Shown: in pieces, positions 36,437 through 44,847 of the stretch | How the letters are laid out: every line of letters begins with the position of its first letter | How positions within the stretch are numbered: the stretch's first letter is position 1 | DNA from: JALFST01 sp022779285 | GTDB lineage: Bacteria; Bacillota; Clostridia; Tissierellales; Peptoniphilaceae | Direction: 5' to 3' (one strand) | DNA length: 64,000 nucleotides | Assembly: GCA_050313895.1 (NCBI GenBank) | Contig: JBNPMI010000007.1 | Notes under the pieces: generated by a model | Databases searched by the model: none | What the model was told of the DNA's origin: nothing | The model's input: only the letters and a program-made list of their open reading frames with translations | Translations under genes and position numbers: made by a program

Positions 36437-37050
36437 TGATTAAAAATATTGTATTTGACATGGGCGGCGTGCTGATGCGCTTTGACAAAAGGATCTTTTT
36501 GGAACGCCTCCATGTTGCAAAGGAGGATTCCCTTTTGCTGGAGCGCGAGCTCTTTCGCTCCGTGGAATGGGCACAGATGGATCGCGGACTTTTGGAAGAT
36601 GTGGATGCGGCAAAAATCATCTGCGCACGTCTTCCGGAGAGGCTTCGCGACGCGGCCGCCAAGCTCATAACAATGTGGGACCGCCCCATTCTTCCCATTG
36701 AAGGCATGGAGACGCTCATCGCCGAGCTTTTCGAAAACGGCTATTTCATCTATCTGATTTCAAATGCCAGCACAAGACAGCATGAGTACTGGCCGCGCAT
36801 CCCTGCCAGCCGCTATTTCAAGGATACGCTGATCAGTGCCGATGTAAAGACCGTCAAGCCGCAACCGGAAATTTATCTTCTGGCCTATCAGAAATTCGGA
36901 ATCTCTCCCGGAGAAAGTGTTTTTATCGATGATTTGCCTTCCAATTGTGAGGCGGCCATATTCACAGGAATGAATGCGATTGTATTCAACGATGACGTGG
37001 AGGAGCTTCGTAAAAAGCTTGCCGAAAAAGGTGTACATGTGAAGGCGTAA
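36436..37050 (+). CDS. HAD-superfamily phosphatase, YihX-like, coupled to the ABC importer
   Basis: 204 residues. Motif I is FDMGGVL (Asp8, with the usual second Asp replaced by Gly), motif II LISNAS, motif III KPQPEIY, motif IV VFIDDLPSNCEAA. The DxG form and the STRQHEYWPRIP segment resemble YihX, an alpha-glucose-1-phosphatase. The ATG overlaps the permease stop (TGATG), so it is made together with the transporter. A cytosolic sugar-phosphate phosphatase would fit import of phosphorylated sugars; the substrate remains inferred. Confidence 0.88.
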   Translation: MIKNIVFDMGGVLMRFDKRIFLERLHVAKEDSLLLERELFRSVEWAQMDRGLLEDVDAAKIICARLPERLRDAAAKLITMWDRPILPIEGMETLIAELFENGYFIYLISNASTRQHEYWPRIPASRYFKDTLISADVKTVKPQPEIYLLAYQKFGISPGESVFIDDLPSNCEAAIFTGMNAIVFNDDVEELRKKLAEKGVHVKA

Positions 37051-37143
37051 ACGGCAATGAATCGGCAAAATGAAATCGAAAGGGCCGGATCCTCCGCCGG
37101 ACGTTCGGCTTTTCATGAGGGATTCCTATAAAAAACGTAAGAA

Positions 37144-37180
37144 ATTGCCCATGGAGTATGGCTCCATGGGCAATCTTTTT
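37144..37180 (+). terminator. Terminator of the importer-phosphatase operon
   Basis: A 13-bp stem (ATTGCCCATGGAG / CTCCATGGGCAAT) with a 5-nt loop, followed by CTTTTTT on the plus strand. Confidence 0.9.
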
Positions 37181-37207
37181 TCTGAACACTTTTTCGCTGA
37201 AGAATCG

Positions 37208-37687
37208 TTATGCTTCCAAAGAGCGATCAACCGCTAATTTTGCGGCAACGCTGTCGCCCGCCAAGGTGAAGCTGTCAAAGATTTCCTTGGTGATATCCTC
37301 TTCCTCAATCTGCTCGGAGATGAACTGATGCATGAAAATTTCCGTTGCATAATCATCGGCCTTTTTCGAAATATCATGAATCTTGTAGATGCGCGCCGTC
37401 ACCTTCTTTTCATGCTCTAAAACGAGCTTGGCCACATCCAGCGGTTCGCTGATTTCCAGCGGCTCCACATGGATATCCGTCAATGCGGGAGTCGCGTCGC
37501 GCTTGAGCATGTAGTCAATAAACTGCTTTGCGTGATCAAGCTCTTCCTGATAATGGCCGATCAGCCACTTAGAATATCCCTTATAATTTGCCTTCTCCAT
37601 TGCAAGACCTGCCTGCAGATAGATATAGCCGGAATAAAACTCAAAGTTGATCTGCTCATTCAATGCGTCAAATACTGTCTTTTCCAT
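37208..37687 (-). CDS. ftnA: Non-haem ferritin
   Basis: 159 residues, usual bacterial ferritin size. Ferroxidase-centre residues are in place: Glu16 in NFEFYSG, Tyr23, Glu48-Glu49 and His52 in HYQEELDHA, a Glu near 93 (LEHEKKV) and EQIEEE near 125-130. It oxidises and stores iron in a 24-subunit shell. TAATAACCTCCTT on the plus strand marks its ribosome site. It stands alone, convergent with the importer operon. Confidence 0.95.
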   Translation of the reverse strand: MEKTVFDALNEQINFEFYSGYIYLQAGLAMEKANYKGYSKWLIGHYQEELDHAKQFIDYMLKRDATPALTDIHVEPLEISEPLDVAKLVLEHEKKVTARIYKIHDISKKADDYATEIFMHQFISEQIEEEDITKEIFDSFTLAGDSVAAKLAVDRSLEA

Positions 37688-37718
37688 AATAACCTCCTTG
37701 GTATGTATTGAATGTATG

Positions 37719-37733
37719 TTAATTATAACTAAT
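37719..37733 (-). promoter_or_regulatory. Candidate metalloregulator site upstream of ferritin
   Basis: TTAGTTATAATTAAC contains GTTA-N4-TAAC. It resembles half of the large palindrome at 50679-50725 (TTAGCATATATTAAC) ahead of the DUF3793-flavodoxin genes. DtxR/MntR-type sites are also built from TTAG/CTAA halves; assignment is tentative. Confidence 0.35.
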
Positions 37734-37763
37734 AAAATTGAAAATGTTAACTATGGAAAACAA

Positions 37764-37789
37764 AAAAAAAGAGCGGTGACCCGCTCTTT
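37764..37789 (-). terminator. Terminator of the BMP transporter operon
   Basis: A 9-bp stem (AAAGAGCGG / CCGCTCTTT) followed by a long T-run on the minus strand, 13 bp beyond the last permease stop. Confidence 0.88.
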
Positions 37790-37801
37790 CAAAATTCATC
37801 G

Positions 37802-38785
37802 CTACCGATTTTCTCGGAAGTAATTTTCTCCCAGTCCCGCAGGGGGCTGGTTTTCGTGCGAATTCTTCATGCTGATGAAGATCAGAACAAAAATCGTGAC
37901 CACATAGGGCAGCATCTTGATCAGCTCCTGCTGCGCAATGCTGATATCGGGAATATAGTTGTATACGATGAAAAGTCCTCCGAATAAAATGGATCCCAAT
38001 ATTGACCAATGAGGACGCCATATGCAGAAGATGACGAGCGCAATCGAGAGCCAGCCTCGATCTCCGAATCCGTTGTTGGACCAGACGCCGAAGGCATAAT
38101 CCATGATGTAATACAGGCCGCCCAGCCCTGCAATCACACTTCCGATCATCGTTGCCACATATTTGTATCGATTGACATTGATTCCCGCGGCATCGGCCGT
38201 AGCGGGATTTTCCCCGACCGCACGAAGCTGGAGTCCCACACGCGTCCGAAAGAGAACAATGGAAGATATGATCGCAATGATAATCGCAAGATACGTCATG
38301 GCGCTATAGGAAAAAAAGATCTCGCCCACCCTTCCAAGAGATGCCGCAAAGGGCAAAGGCGTGCGGAAATAGGCGCTCGTCTGTGTCAGCGCAATGGAGG
38401 GCATGTCCGTCTTGACCAATTTGATCAGAGAACCGCCGAAAAAATTGCCGACGCCGGTACCGAACACCGTCATCGCCAGACCCGTTACATTCTGATTGGC
38501 GTGGAGCGTCACGGTCAAAAAGGAATAGAGCAATCCCATCAGAAGCGAGGATACAATACAGAAGAAAAGAGGAATGCCCACCGCCAGAAAGGCATTCATG
38601 GCCTCCGGCGGAACAGACTGTTCATATAAGAATGCGCCGATAACGCCCGAAATGGCGCCTACGTACATAATGCCGGGGATTCCGAGATTGAGATGCCCCG
38701 CTTTTTCGGTGATCATCTCCCCGACGGAGCCGTAGAGCAGAGGAATGCCTTGGATAATGGCACGATGTATAAATGCTCCGATCAT
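37802..38785 (-). CDS. BMP-family nucleoside ABC permease, second subunit
   Basis: 327 residues, about nine helices. Typical segments are GEMITEKAGHLNLGIPGIMYVGA and VGENPATADAAGINVNRYKY. This is the BPD_transp_2 family, the NupQ/YufQ type. Its start overlaps the stop of the first permease gene by 4 bp. It is the last gene of the operon, which runs from the guanine riboswitch. Confidence 0.93.
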   Translation of the reverse strand: MIGAFIHRAIIQGIPLLYGSVGEMITEKAGHLNLGIPGIMYVGAISGVIGAFLYEQSVPPEAMNAFLAVGIPLFFCIVSSLLMGLLYSFLTVTLHANQNVTGLAMTVFGTGVGNFFGGSLIKLVKTDMPSIALTQTSAYFRTPLPFAASLGRVGEIFFSYSAMTYLAIIIAIISSIVLFRTRVGLQLRAVGENPATADAAGINVNRYKYVATMIGSVIAGLGGLYYIMDYAFGVWSNNGFGDRGWLSIALVIFCIWRPHWSILGSILFGGLFIVYNYIPDISIAQQELIKMLPYVVTIFVLIFISMKNSHENQPPAGLGENYFRENR

Positions 38786-39888
38786 TTTTCCTCTCCTTTC
38801 ACCATGCGCTGCGCATGAACTCGATATTGGATAAAAAACTCACTCCCGATGATAAAGAAAATAATAATTCCTGTAAGAATTTCCGAAAATGCATCGTTGA
38901 GACCATACACCGTTGAAATTTCACTCGCTCCCTTTTGCATAAAGACGAGAAGAAGTGAGGTGAGAATCATATAGAAGGTGTTGAATTTAGCCAGCCATGA
39001 CACCATGATCGCCGTAAAGCCTCGCCCCGCTGCCGTATCCGGCGCAATCGTATGATCCACACCCGAAACGAGCAGAAATCCCGTTAATCCGCAAAGCGCT
39101 CCGGAAAGAAGAAGCGTGCGGATCATCACCTTGGGCACGCGAAGTCCGATATAGCGCGCCGTGTCGACCGATTCACCTACCACGGCGATTTCATAGCCGT
39201 GCTTTGTGGAGCGCAAATAGAAATACATAAATACGGTTACGGCCAGCACGATCAGAATGGGCAATAAATATTGGTTGCCGAACACGCGCGGCAGCCAGCC
39301 GATATGCGACTGCTGATTGATCACACCGATTTGTCCCGAGCCCTTCGGCACCGACCATTTCAAAGAAAAGAAGGAAACAATCTGAATCGCGATGTAGTTC
39401 ATCATCAGCGTGAATAGCGTCTCATTGGTGTTCCATTTTGCCTTGAAAATTGCCGGAATGGTCGCCCAAATCGCTCCGGCCGCAAGGGCTGCAAACAGCA
39501 TTACGACAAAAAGGAGCGGCAGAGGAAGCTTGCTTCCCAAAACAATCATGCAAATCGCCGTCGCCATTCCGCCGATCAGCACCTGACCCTCCCCGCCGAT
39601 ATTCCAGAAACGCATGCGAAATGCCGGAGTGAGCGCTACCGAAATACAAAGGAGAATCGACATGTTCTGCAGGAGATTCCAAATGCGCCTCGTCGTGCCC
39701 ATCGCACCGTCAAAGACCGTACTGTAGAACTTCAAGGGATTGATATGCGTAATCAGCGCTGTCATGATACCGCATACGATCAAAGCGCATAAAATGGAAA
39801 TCGCCCGAATCAGCCAGGACTTCCAAAAAGGCATCGCCTCTCTTTTGGTCACATAAAAGGAGGGGAATAACGATCGTTTTACTTCCAT
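38782..39888 (-). CDS. BMP-family nucleoside ABC permease, first subunit
   Basis: 368 residues with a long cytosolic N-terminus and about ten helices. LTPAFRMRFWNIGGEGQVLIGGM and VGESVDTARYIGLRVPKVMI are typical of NupP/YufP-type subunits. It pairs with the 327-residue permease (ATGA overlap downstream) and overlaps the ATPase gene by 10 bp upstream. Confidence 0.93.
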   Translation of the reverse strand: MEVKRSLFPSFYVTKREAMPFWKSWLIRAISILCALIVCGIMTALITHINPLKFYSTVFDGAMGTTRRIWNLLQNMSILLCISVALTPAFRMRFWNIGGEGQVLIGGMATAICMIVLGSKLPLPLLFVVMLFAALAAGAIWATIPAIFKAKWNTNETLFTLMMNYIAIQIVSFFSLKWSVPKGSGQIGVINQQSHIGWLPRVFGNQYLLPILIVLAVTVFMYFYLRSTKHGYEIAVVGESVDTARYIGLRVPKVMIRTLLLSGALCGLTGFLLVSGVDHTIAPDTAAGRGFTAIMVSWLAKFNTFYMILTSLLLVFMQKGASEISTVYGLNDAFSEILTGIIIFFIIGSEFFIQYRVHAQRMVKGEEK

Positions 39889-41507
39889 TCTTCTCTCCTT
39901 TCTTCCTCTGCCTCCGATGTGTTGAGGAATGTGCGATTCTGTGTCATCAAAAGTCCAATCTCTTCTTTTGTGGTATTTCTTGCATCCACAATACCGCTTA
40001 CCGTGCCGTCCGCTAAAACCATGATACGGTCACAAAGAGAAACCATCACGTCCAAATCCTCTCCGACATAGACCACGGCTACGCCCTGTTCCTTTTCCTC
40101 ATTCAGAAGGTGATAGATCTGATACGAGGAGTTGATGTCCAGTCCTCGCACCGGATAGGCAACCATCAGCAGTGTGGGAGAGGATGCCATCTCGCGCCCT
40201 ACAAGCACCTTCTGCACATTTCCGCCCGAGAGCTGTCGAATGGGCGTATTGACCGAAGGTGTCACAATGTTCAATTTCCGGATGATCTCCTCTGCAAGCT
40301 GTTTCGGATCCTTGCGATTCAAAATCATGTGATGAGATAAGTCATAGCTGCGAAGAAGCATATTGTCGGTCATGTCCATATTGCCGACAAGCCCCATTCC
40401 CAGCCGATCCTCCGGAACAAAGGACAGGCGGATCCCCATGGCGCGTATCGCGTCGGGAGTCTTTCCCAAAAGCATTTCCTTTTCTCCGGTCTCCGGATTG
40501 ACATATTCTATCGACCCGTGCTCTACCTTTTGTAATCCCGCAATGCTTTCCAAAAGCTCCTTTTGACCGTTTCCGGAAATTCCCGCAATGCCGAAAATTT
40601 CTCCGGAACGAACGGTAAAGCTGACATTGCGAATCACGTCCCGATTGCCTCGGCGAATGTCCAGGTGCCTGACCTTCAGTCGTGCTTCCTCGCCCTGAGG
40701 CTCGGCGCGGCGGATGTTCAGATCCATTTTCTCGCCCACCATCATTTCCGTAAGCTGTGTCTCGTCGGTATCACGCGTGTTGACTGTTCCCGTGAGCTTG
40801 CCCTTTCGCAAAACGGCAATGCGGTCCGAAAGCTCCAGCACCTCCTGAAGCTTGTGTGTAATAATGACAACGGCCTTTCCGTCATCGCGCATACGGCGCA
40901 GGATGGAAAAAAGGCTTCGAATCTCCTGCGGTGTCAAAACTGCCGTCGGCTCATCAAGAATCAGAAGGTCCGCCCCCCGATAAAGAACCTTAATAATTTC
41001 CACCATCTGCTTTTCGGAGACGGACATGTCATAGATCTTCTTGTCGGGATCCAAGCGAAAGCCGTATTGTGCGCCGATTTCGCGAATCCGATCCGCCGCT
41101 TTTTTCAAATTGAATTTTCCGTCATTGAGACCCAGCACGATATTTTCGGTGGCGCTGAACACATCGACGAGCTTGAAATGCTGGTGAATCATACCGATGC
41201 GATGCGCAAAGGCGTCACGAGGAGAGTGAATTTGTACCTCTTTTCCGTTGACGCGCATGGTGCCTGCGTCCGGATAATAGATCCCGTCGATGATATTCAT
41301 CAATGTGCTCTTTCCGCTTCCGTTCTCTCCAAGCACGGAAAGAATTTCTCCGCGATAGATGAAAAGAGAAATATGATCATTGGCAATCACGGAGCCAAAG
41401 GTTTTGGTGATGCCTTCCAGCTCCAGGGCGGGAATGCGCAGACGGCTCCCCTCATTGAGGGGAGCCTTTTCGTCTACGTGATTTTGAGTTTTCTTTGTTT
41501 CCTGCAT
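39879..41507 (-). CDS. BMP-family nucleoside ABC transporter, double ATPase
   Basis: 542 residues with two ABC modules. Module 1 has Walker A GENGSGKS (near 54), MSVSEKQMVEI in place of the usual signature, and LLILDEPTAVLTP. Module 2 has GISGNGQK, LSGGNVQKVLVGRE and a degenerate Walker B MVAYPVRGLD (Tyr where Glu or Asp is expected). Such asymmetry is normal in the NupO/RbsA/YufO type. Upstream is the binding lipoprotein (8-bp gap). Confidence 0.94.
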   Translation of the reverse strand: MQETKKTQNHVDEKAPLNEGSRLRIPALELEGITKTFGSVIANDHISLFIYRGEILSVLGENGSGKSTLMNIIDGIYYPDAGTMRVNGKEVQIHSPRDAFAHRIGMIHQHFKLVDVFSATENIVLGLNDGKFNLKKAADRIREIGAQYGFRLDPDKKIYDMSVSEKQMVEIIKVLYRGADLLILDEPTAVLTPQEIRSLFSILRRMRDDGKAVVIITHKLQEVLELSDRIAVLRKGKLTGTVNTRDTDETQLTEMMVGEKMDLNIRRAEPQGEEARLKVRHLDIRRGNRDVIRNVSFTVRSGEIFGIAGISGNGQKELLESIAGLQKVEHGSIEYVNPETGEKEMLLGKTPDAIRAMGIRLSFVPEDRLGMGLVGNMDMTDNMLLRSYDLSHHMILNRKDPKQLAEEIIRKLNIVTPSVNTPIRQLSGGNVQKVLVGREMASSPTLLMVAYPVRGLDINSSYQIYHLLNEEKEQGVAVVYVGEDLDVMVSLCDRIMVLADGTVSGIVDARNTTKEEIGLLMTQNRTFLNTSEAEEERREEWK

Positions 41508-41515
41508 AAGCTTCC

Positions 41516-42772
41516 TTACATCTTCTCATTCAATGTGGTGATTCCATCGATGCGCAGATCAAAATACGGTGCGCTGCGATACTCGGATTCATGGAAGTAT
41601 CCGTCGGAAATCACCTCGGTATCTTTCTCATATGCCTCGTCCGTGTCCACGTCCGCCTTGTAGGAATCCAGATTTTTTCCGTCCACAGTGAAGGTGGAAG
41701 TATCAAAAACGTGCAGCTCGCCGCTGATCAGCTTCTTTTCCACCTCGTTCAATTTTTCCTGAGTTCCCGGAGCAACCGCCTTCTCGTTCAAAGAAGAAAG
41801 CGCTACAGAACCCTCTGCAAGCCCCTTGGACCAATCGGTGTCAATTTTTTCACCCTTCATGGTCTGCGTAATCATGTATTCGAAATACGGCTCCCAATCA
41901 ATCTTGGAGGAAATCAGATAGGTGTTCGGACATGCTTCAATCGTGGAGCCATTGTAGGAAACATTGGGTACGCCGGCCTGCTCACAAGCTGTTGGCGCTC
42001 CCATCGAATCGGCATGCTGGCTGATGAGCTTGGCTCCGTTTTTGATGAGCATATTGGCTGCTTCCTTTTCCGCCGTTTCATCATACCAGCTGCCTGTAAA
42101 CTGTACATCCATGGTCACGCTCGGGCAAACCGAACGAGCGCCGAGGAAGAAGGATGTATATCCCGAGATCACCTCGGCATAAGTATATGCGCCCACATAG
42201 CCCATCTTCGCTTCGTTGGCGGAGATCGTGCCGTCCTCAATCATTTGATTCAGCTTGAGTCCCGCTACCACACCTGCCAAATAACGTCCCTCATAGATGG
42301 AGGCGAATGCATTGTGGAAATTGTCCAATCCTGCCGTATGCGCATTGGTTCCGCTTGCATGGCAGAACTGAACCTCGGGAAACTCGCTTGCGGCCTGCAG
42401 AAGATGCGGCTCATGGCCGAAGCTGTCCGCAAAGATCACATCAGCACCGCGATCCGCCAGATCCGCGGCTGCATCGTATGCTTCCGCAGACTCCGGAATA
42501 TTGGTTTTGAAAAGCACCTGATCATCCGAGAGACCGAGCTTCTCCTTGACCTTATTTGCAGCATCAATGAAGTTTTTATCATAGGTGGAGTTTTCATCGT
42601 GAAGGAAGATAAATCCGACCTTAAAGTCCTTGTCGACTGCGCCTGCCTTTACCGATTCCGCCGAGGATTTTTCCTTTTCGGAATCTGTCGGCGTCTTGCC
42701 GTTGGAGCCGCACCCGACGAGCAGTGTGCCTGCCAACGAAAAAACAATCATCTTCTTGAGCCAATTCTTCAT
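41516..42772 (-). CDS. BMP-family nucleoside-binding lipoprotein
   Basis: 418 residues from the ATG at 42772 (AAAGGGGAGGG upstream). Lipobox LVGC at 18-21, then a PnrA/BmpA-type fold: FKVGFIFLHDENSTYDKNF, GADVIFADSFGHEP, FASIYEGRYLAGVVAGLK, GYVGAYTYAEVISGYTSF and NVSYNGSTIEACP. These proteins bind purine nucleosides in related systems. Control by a guanine riboswitch supports a purine nucleoside substrate. Confidence 0.93.
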   Translation of the reverse strand: MKNWLKKMIVFSLAGTLLVGCGSNGKTPTDSEKEKSSAESVKAGAVDKDFKVGFIFLHDENSTYDKNFIDAANKVKEKLGLSDDQVLFKTNIPESAEAYDAAADLADRGADVIFADSFGHEPHLLQAASEFPEVQFCHASGTNAHTAGLDNFHNAFASIYEGRYLAGVVAGLKLNQMIEDGTISANEAKMGYVGAYTYAEVISGYTSFFLGARSVCPSVTMDVQFTGSWYDETAEKEAANMLIKNGAKLISQHADSMGAPTACEQAGVPNVSYNGSTIEACPNTYLISSKIDWEPYFEYMITQTMKGEKIDTDWSKGLAEGSVALSSLNEKAVAPGTQEKLNEVEKKLISGELHVFDTSTFTVDGKNLDSYKADVDTDEAYEKDTEVISDGYFHESEYRSAPYFDLRIDGITTLNEKM

Positions 42773-42850
42773 TTTTCCCTCCCCTTTACGCAATTGCGCC
42801 GTTCGGTTCACGTTTCATAAGATGCACACGGGAAAATTGACACAAGAGAA

Positions 42851-42877
42851 TAAAAAATAGACTTAATTGCTTAAGTC
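42851..42877 (-). terminator. Riboswitch-associated terminator
   Basis: Stem GACTTAA/TTAAGTC with loop GCAA, then TATTTTTTA on the minus strand, about 80 bp ahead of the lipoprotein start and 80 bp after the aptamer. AAGAGAATA just after the aptamer is complementary to TATTCTCTT just after the terminator, so alternative folding is possible. Confidence 0.7.
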
Positions 42878-42955
42878 CATACAACAAAAAACAATTTGCA
42901 TTTTCGGACGCACCTCTGCCTTCCCGGCGCATCAAAAAATATTCTCTTAAAAAGC

Positions 42956-43017
42956 CAATAGTCGCAACTGAGGCGTGCGGTAGAAACATTTGAACCATCT
43001 CTTTCAAACCTATATTG
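42956..43017 (-). promoter_or_regulatory. Purine riboswitch aptamer, guanine/hypoxanthine class
   Basis: The minus strand matches the purine aptamer: P1 CAATA/TATTG, P2 TTTGAA/TTCAAA with loop AGAGATGG, J2/3 TGTTTCTACC, P3 CGCA/TTGCG, and J3/1 GACTAT. The discriminating base in GACTAT is C, which selects guanine or hypoxanthine; adenine switches have GATTAT. It lies in the leader of the BMP nucleoside transporter operon, 25 bp after a strong promoter. Purine binding should favour the downstream terminator and shut uptake off. Confidence 0.88.
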
Positions 43018-43038
43018 GATCTTTCAGACTACTTTCGA

Positions 43039-43067
43039 ATCATAGCATACTCCCATGGAAACTGCAA
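43039..43067 (-). promoter_or_regulatory. Sigma-A promoter of the riboswitch-BMP operon
   Basis: Minus strand TTGCAG, 17 bp, TATGAT, directly upstream of the aptamer and downstream of the degV terminator. Confidence 0.75.
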
Positions 43068-43069
43068 GC

Positions 43070-43097
43070 AAAAGGAGGATGCATTTCAGCACCCTCC
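43070..43097 (-). terminator. Terminator of the DegV gene
   Basis: A 9-bp stem with one wobble (GGAGGGTGC / GCATCCTCC on the minus strand), 6-nt loop, then TTTTGC. It begins 5 bp beyond the DegV stop. Confidence 0.75.
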
Positions 43098-43101
43098 GTC
43101 T

Positions 43102-43974
43102 TTATTTCTGACGATACATAATCCCGATGGTCCCGGGGCCCGCATGAGAGGAAATGACACTGCCCGCCTGTACGATCCGAATGTCTCTGAAATATCCATC
43201 CTCTGCCAGACGCTCACGAATGGTCTCGCACATATCGATCGCCCGCTCTCCCGTTGTAAATTTTCCGCCTGAGGTGGATATGTAAATTTGGTTCGGATCT
43301 GCATTCTCTTTAACGGCAAGAATCGCATCAATGTACTGCTTCATCACATTCGGCATGGCTCCGCGATACTTTTTCCCCACAACCAAAACGCCGTCCTTGC
43401 ATACGATTTCGGGATGAAGCCTGAGCATATTGCCCAGCATCGCCGCCATGCCGGAGCATCGTCCGCCCCTGCGCAAATACTCCAGGGTATCGATCACGAA
43501 GGAAATGTGAATCTTGGGCACCAGCTCCCGAATCTCCTCAGCCAGCTTCTGTAAATTTTGCTCTCCCGCCTGTACCCGATCCATCGCCTCATAAGCAAGG
43601 ATCTGAATTCCCGCTGTCAATCCGAGACTGTCTATGACTTCCACACGATTCCCGGCGTGCAGCTCCTCAACGGCCAAATTCATAATGCCATAGGTTCCGG
43701 ACATTTTGGAAGACATGGACAGGGCAAGAATATCATCGCCCTCGTCTAAAATTTTCCGCATTTCCTGAATCACGGTATCCAAGACGACGGCTGAGGTGGT
43801 CGGCGTCTTATGATTTTTTTCCGCCCATTCATAGAGCTTATCCGGTGTAATATTTATTCCGTCCAGCCGGTCATCGTCTCCTAACAATACATGTAACGGA
43901 ACGATAACGAGGTGATTTTTTTCTGCCCATTCCTTATGAAAATCCGAAGCGCTGTCCACCAGGATTCGAATCAT
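43102..43974 (-). CDS. DegV-family fatty-acid-binding protein
   Basis: 290 residues, usual DegV length. Starts IRILVDSASDF, with TPTTSAVVLD, SSKMSGTYGIMNLA, IDTLEYLRRGGRCSG and SVISSHAGPGTIGI, all typical. DegV/FakB-type proteins bind a fatty acid and present it to FakA kinase for phospholipid synthesis. No fakA lies in the window. AAGGAGGGACT precedes the ATG. Confidence 0.94.
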   Translation of the reverse strand: MIRILVDSASDFHKEWAEKNHLVIVPLHVLLGDDDRLDGINITPDKLYEWAEKNHKTPTTSAVVLDTVIQEMRKILDEGDDILALSMSSKMSGTYGIMNLAVEELHAGNRVEVIDSLGLTAGIQILAYEAMDRVQAGEQNLQKLAEEIRELVPKIHISFVIDTLEYLRRGGRCSGMAAMLGNMLRLHPEIVCKDGVLVVGKKYRGAMPNVMKQYIDAILAVKENADPNQIYISTSGGKFTTGERAIDMCETIRERLAEDGYFRDIRIVQAGSVISSHAGPGTIGIMYRQK

Positions 43975-43988
43975 AGTCCCTCCTTCTT

Positions 43989-44022
43989 TCTGATCGCTGT
44001 ATTATTCTGATCACCGTATAGT
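43989..44022. repeat. Tandem 17-bp repeat in the DegV promoter region
   Basis: TCTGATCGCTGTATTAT is followed directly by TCTGATCACCGTATAGT, 13 of 17 identical, 15-48 bp upstream of the DegV ATG. A perfect AT palindrome, ATTATTTATAAATAAT, lies nearby at 44048-44063. Confidence 0.45.
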
Positions 44023-44070
44023 TTCTGTTTCCTATATATTATAAATAATTATTTATAAATAATAATTGCA

Positions 44071-44802
44071 TTATGAATAATTATCAATAATTTCCGCCAG
44101 CTCACGCAGGTTTTTCACCACAAGATCCGCCTGTGTTTTCTGTTCTAAATATTCCCTCGGCATATCGGTGCGGTTGAGAAGGCAGGTTTGCATTCCGTAG
44201 CTTTTTCCTCCGATGACATCCGCCGAAACCGAATCCCCTATCATCAGAGTTTCATCCGGACGAATGGGGGTGAACTGATTTTGATTCAAAATTTCAAATG
44301 CCCGGTCAAAGAAGGCCGGTGTCGGCTTCTGTGCGCCGATATCCTCTGAGATGCAGAAGAAATCAAAGTCCGGCTTCATATCCGCAATTTCCAGCCGGTG
44401 CATCTGCTGCTCATAAGGACCGTTGCTCGCCACGGCCAGCAGCGCCCTTCCCTGAAGCACGCGAAGCAGTGTACGGGCTCCGTCCACCGGGATGGCGCTG
44501 TTGTATAAATAGTCCCGAAAATATCTTTCAAAGGTCGGACCGTCAAAATCAATGTTCAATTCGTCAAAGATGCGATTCCAGCGAATTGCCTGCAGATCCT
44601 CAAAAGAAAGCTTTCCCTCCTCGATCTCCATCCATAGCTTGTCGTTGACTGAAAGGAATGTATCATACATCTCCATTTCAAAAGGAGGAAGACCAAAGTG
44701 CGCAAATCCGTCCAACATACAACATTTTACATATGCATCAAAGTCCAAGAGAGTATTGTCGATATCAAAAAAGACAGCTTTGATCTTTGCCAGGTTGAGC
44801 AT
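44071..44802 (-). CDS. yjjG: YjjG-family noncanonical pyrimidine nucleotidase (HAD)
   Basis: 243 residues. HAD motif I FFDIDNTLLDFD (Asp13, Asp15), motif II VASNGPYEQQ, motif III QKPTPAFFDRAF, motif IV MIGDSVSADVIGG. The cap and the GFAHFGLP region match the YjjG type, which dephosphorylates damaged or noncanonical pyrimidine nucleotides. AAGGGAGAAAAA precedes the ATG. It may be co-transcribed with the upstream MATE gene (45-bp gap). Confidence 0.9.
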   Translation of the reverse strand: MLNLAKIKAVFFDIDNTLLDFDAYVKCCMLDGFAHFGLPPFEMEMYDTFLSVNDKLWMEIEEGKLSFEDLQAIRWNRIFDELNIDFDGPTFERYFRDYLYNSAIPVDGARTLLRVLQGRALLAVASNGPYEQQMHRLEIADMKPDFDFFCISEDIGAQKPTPAFFDRAFEILNQNQFTPIRPDETLMIGDSVSADVIGGKSYGMQTCLLNRTDMPREYLEQKTQADLVVKNLRELAEIIDNYS

Positions 44803-44847
44803 TTTTTCTCCCTTCTAAAGCGTACCGATACGCTGTTTTATGAACTC

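Noticed and set aside
41591..42820. 409-codon plus-strand frame opposite the BMP lipoprotein gene
   Set aside because: The minus-strand gene has lipobox, family motifs and ribosome site; the antisense frame has none.
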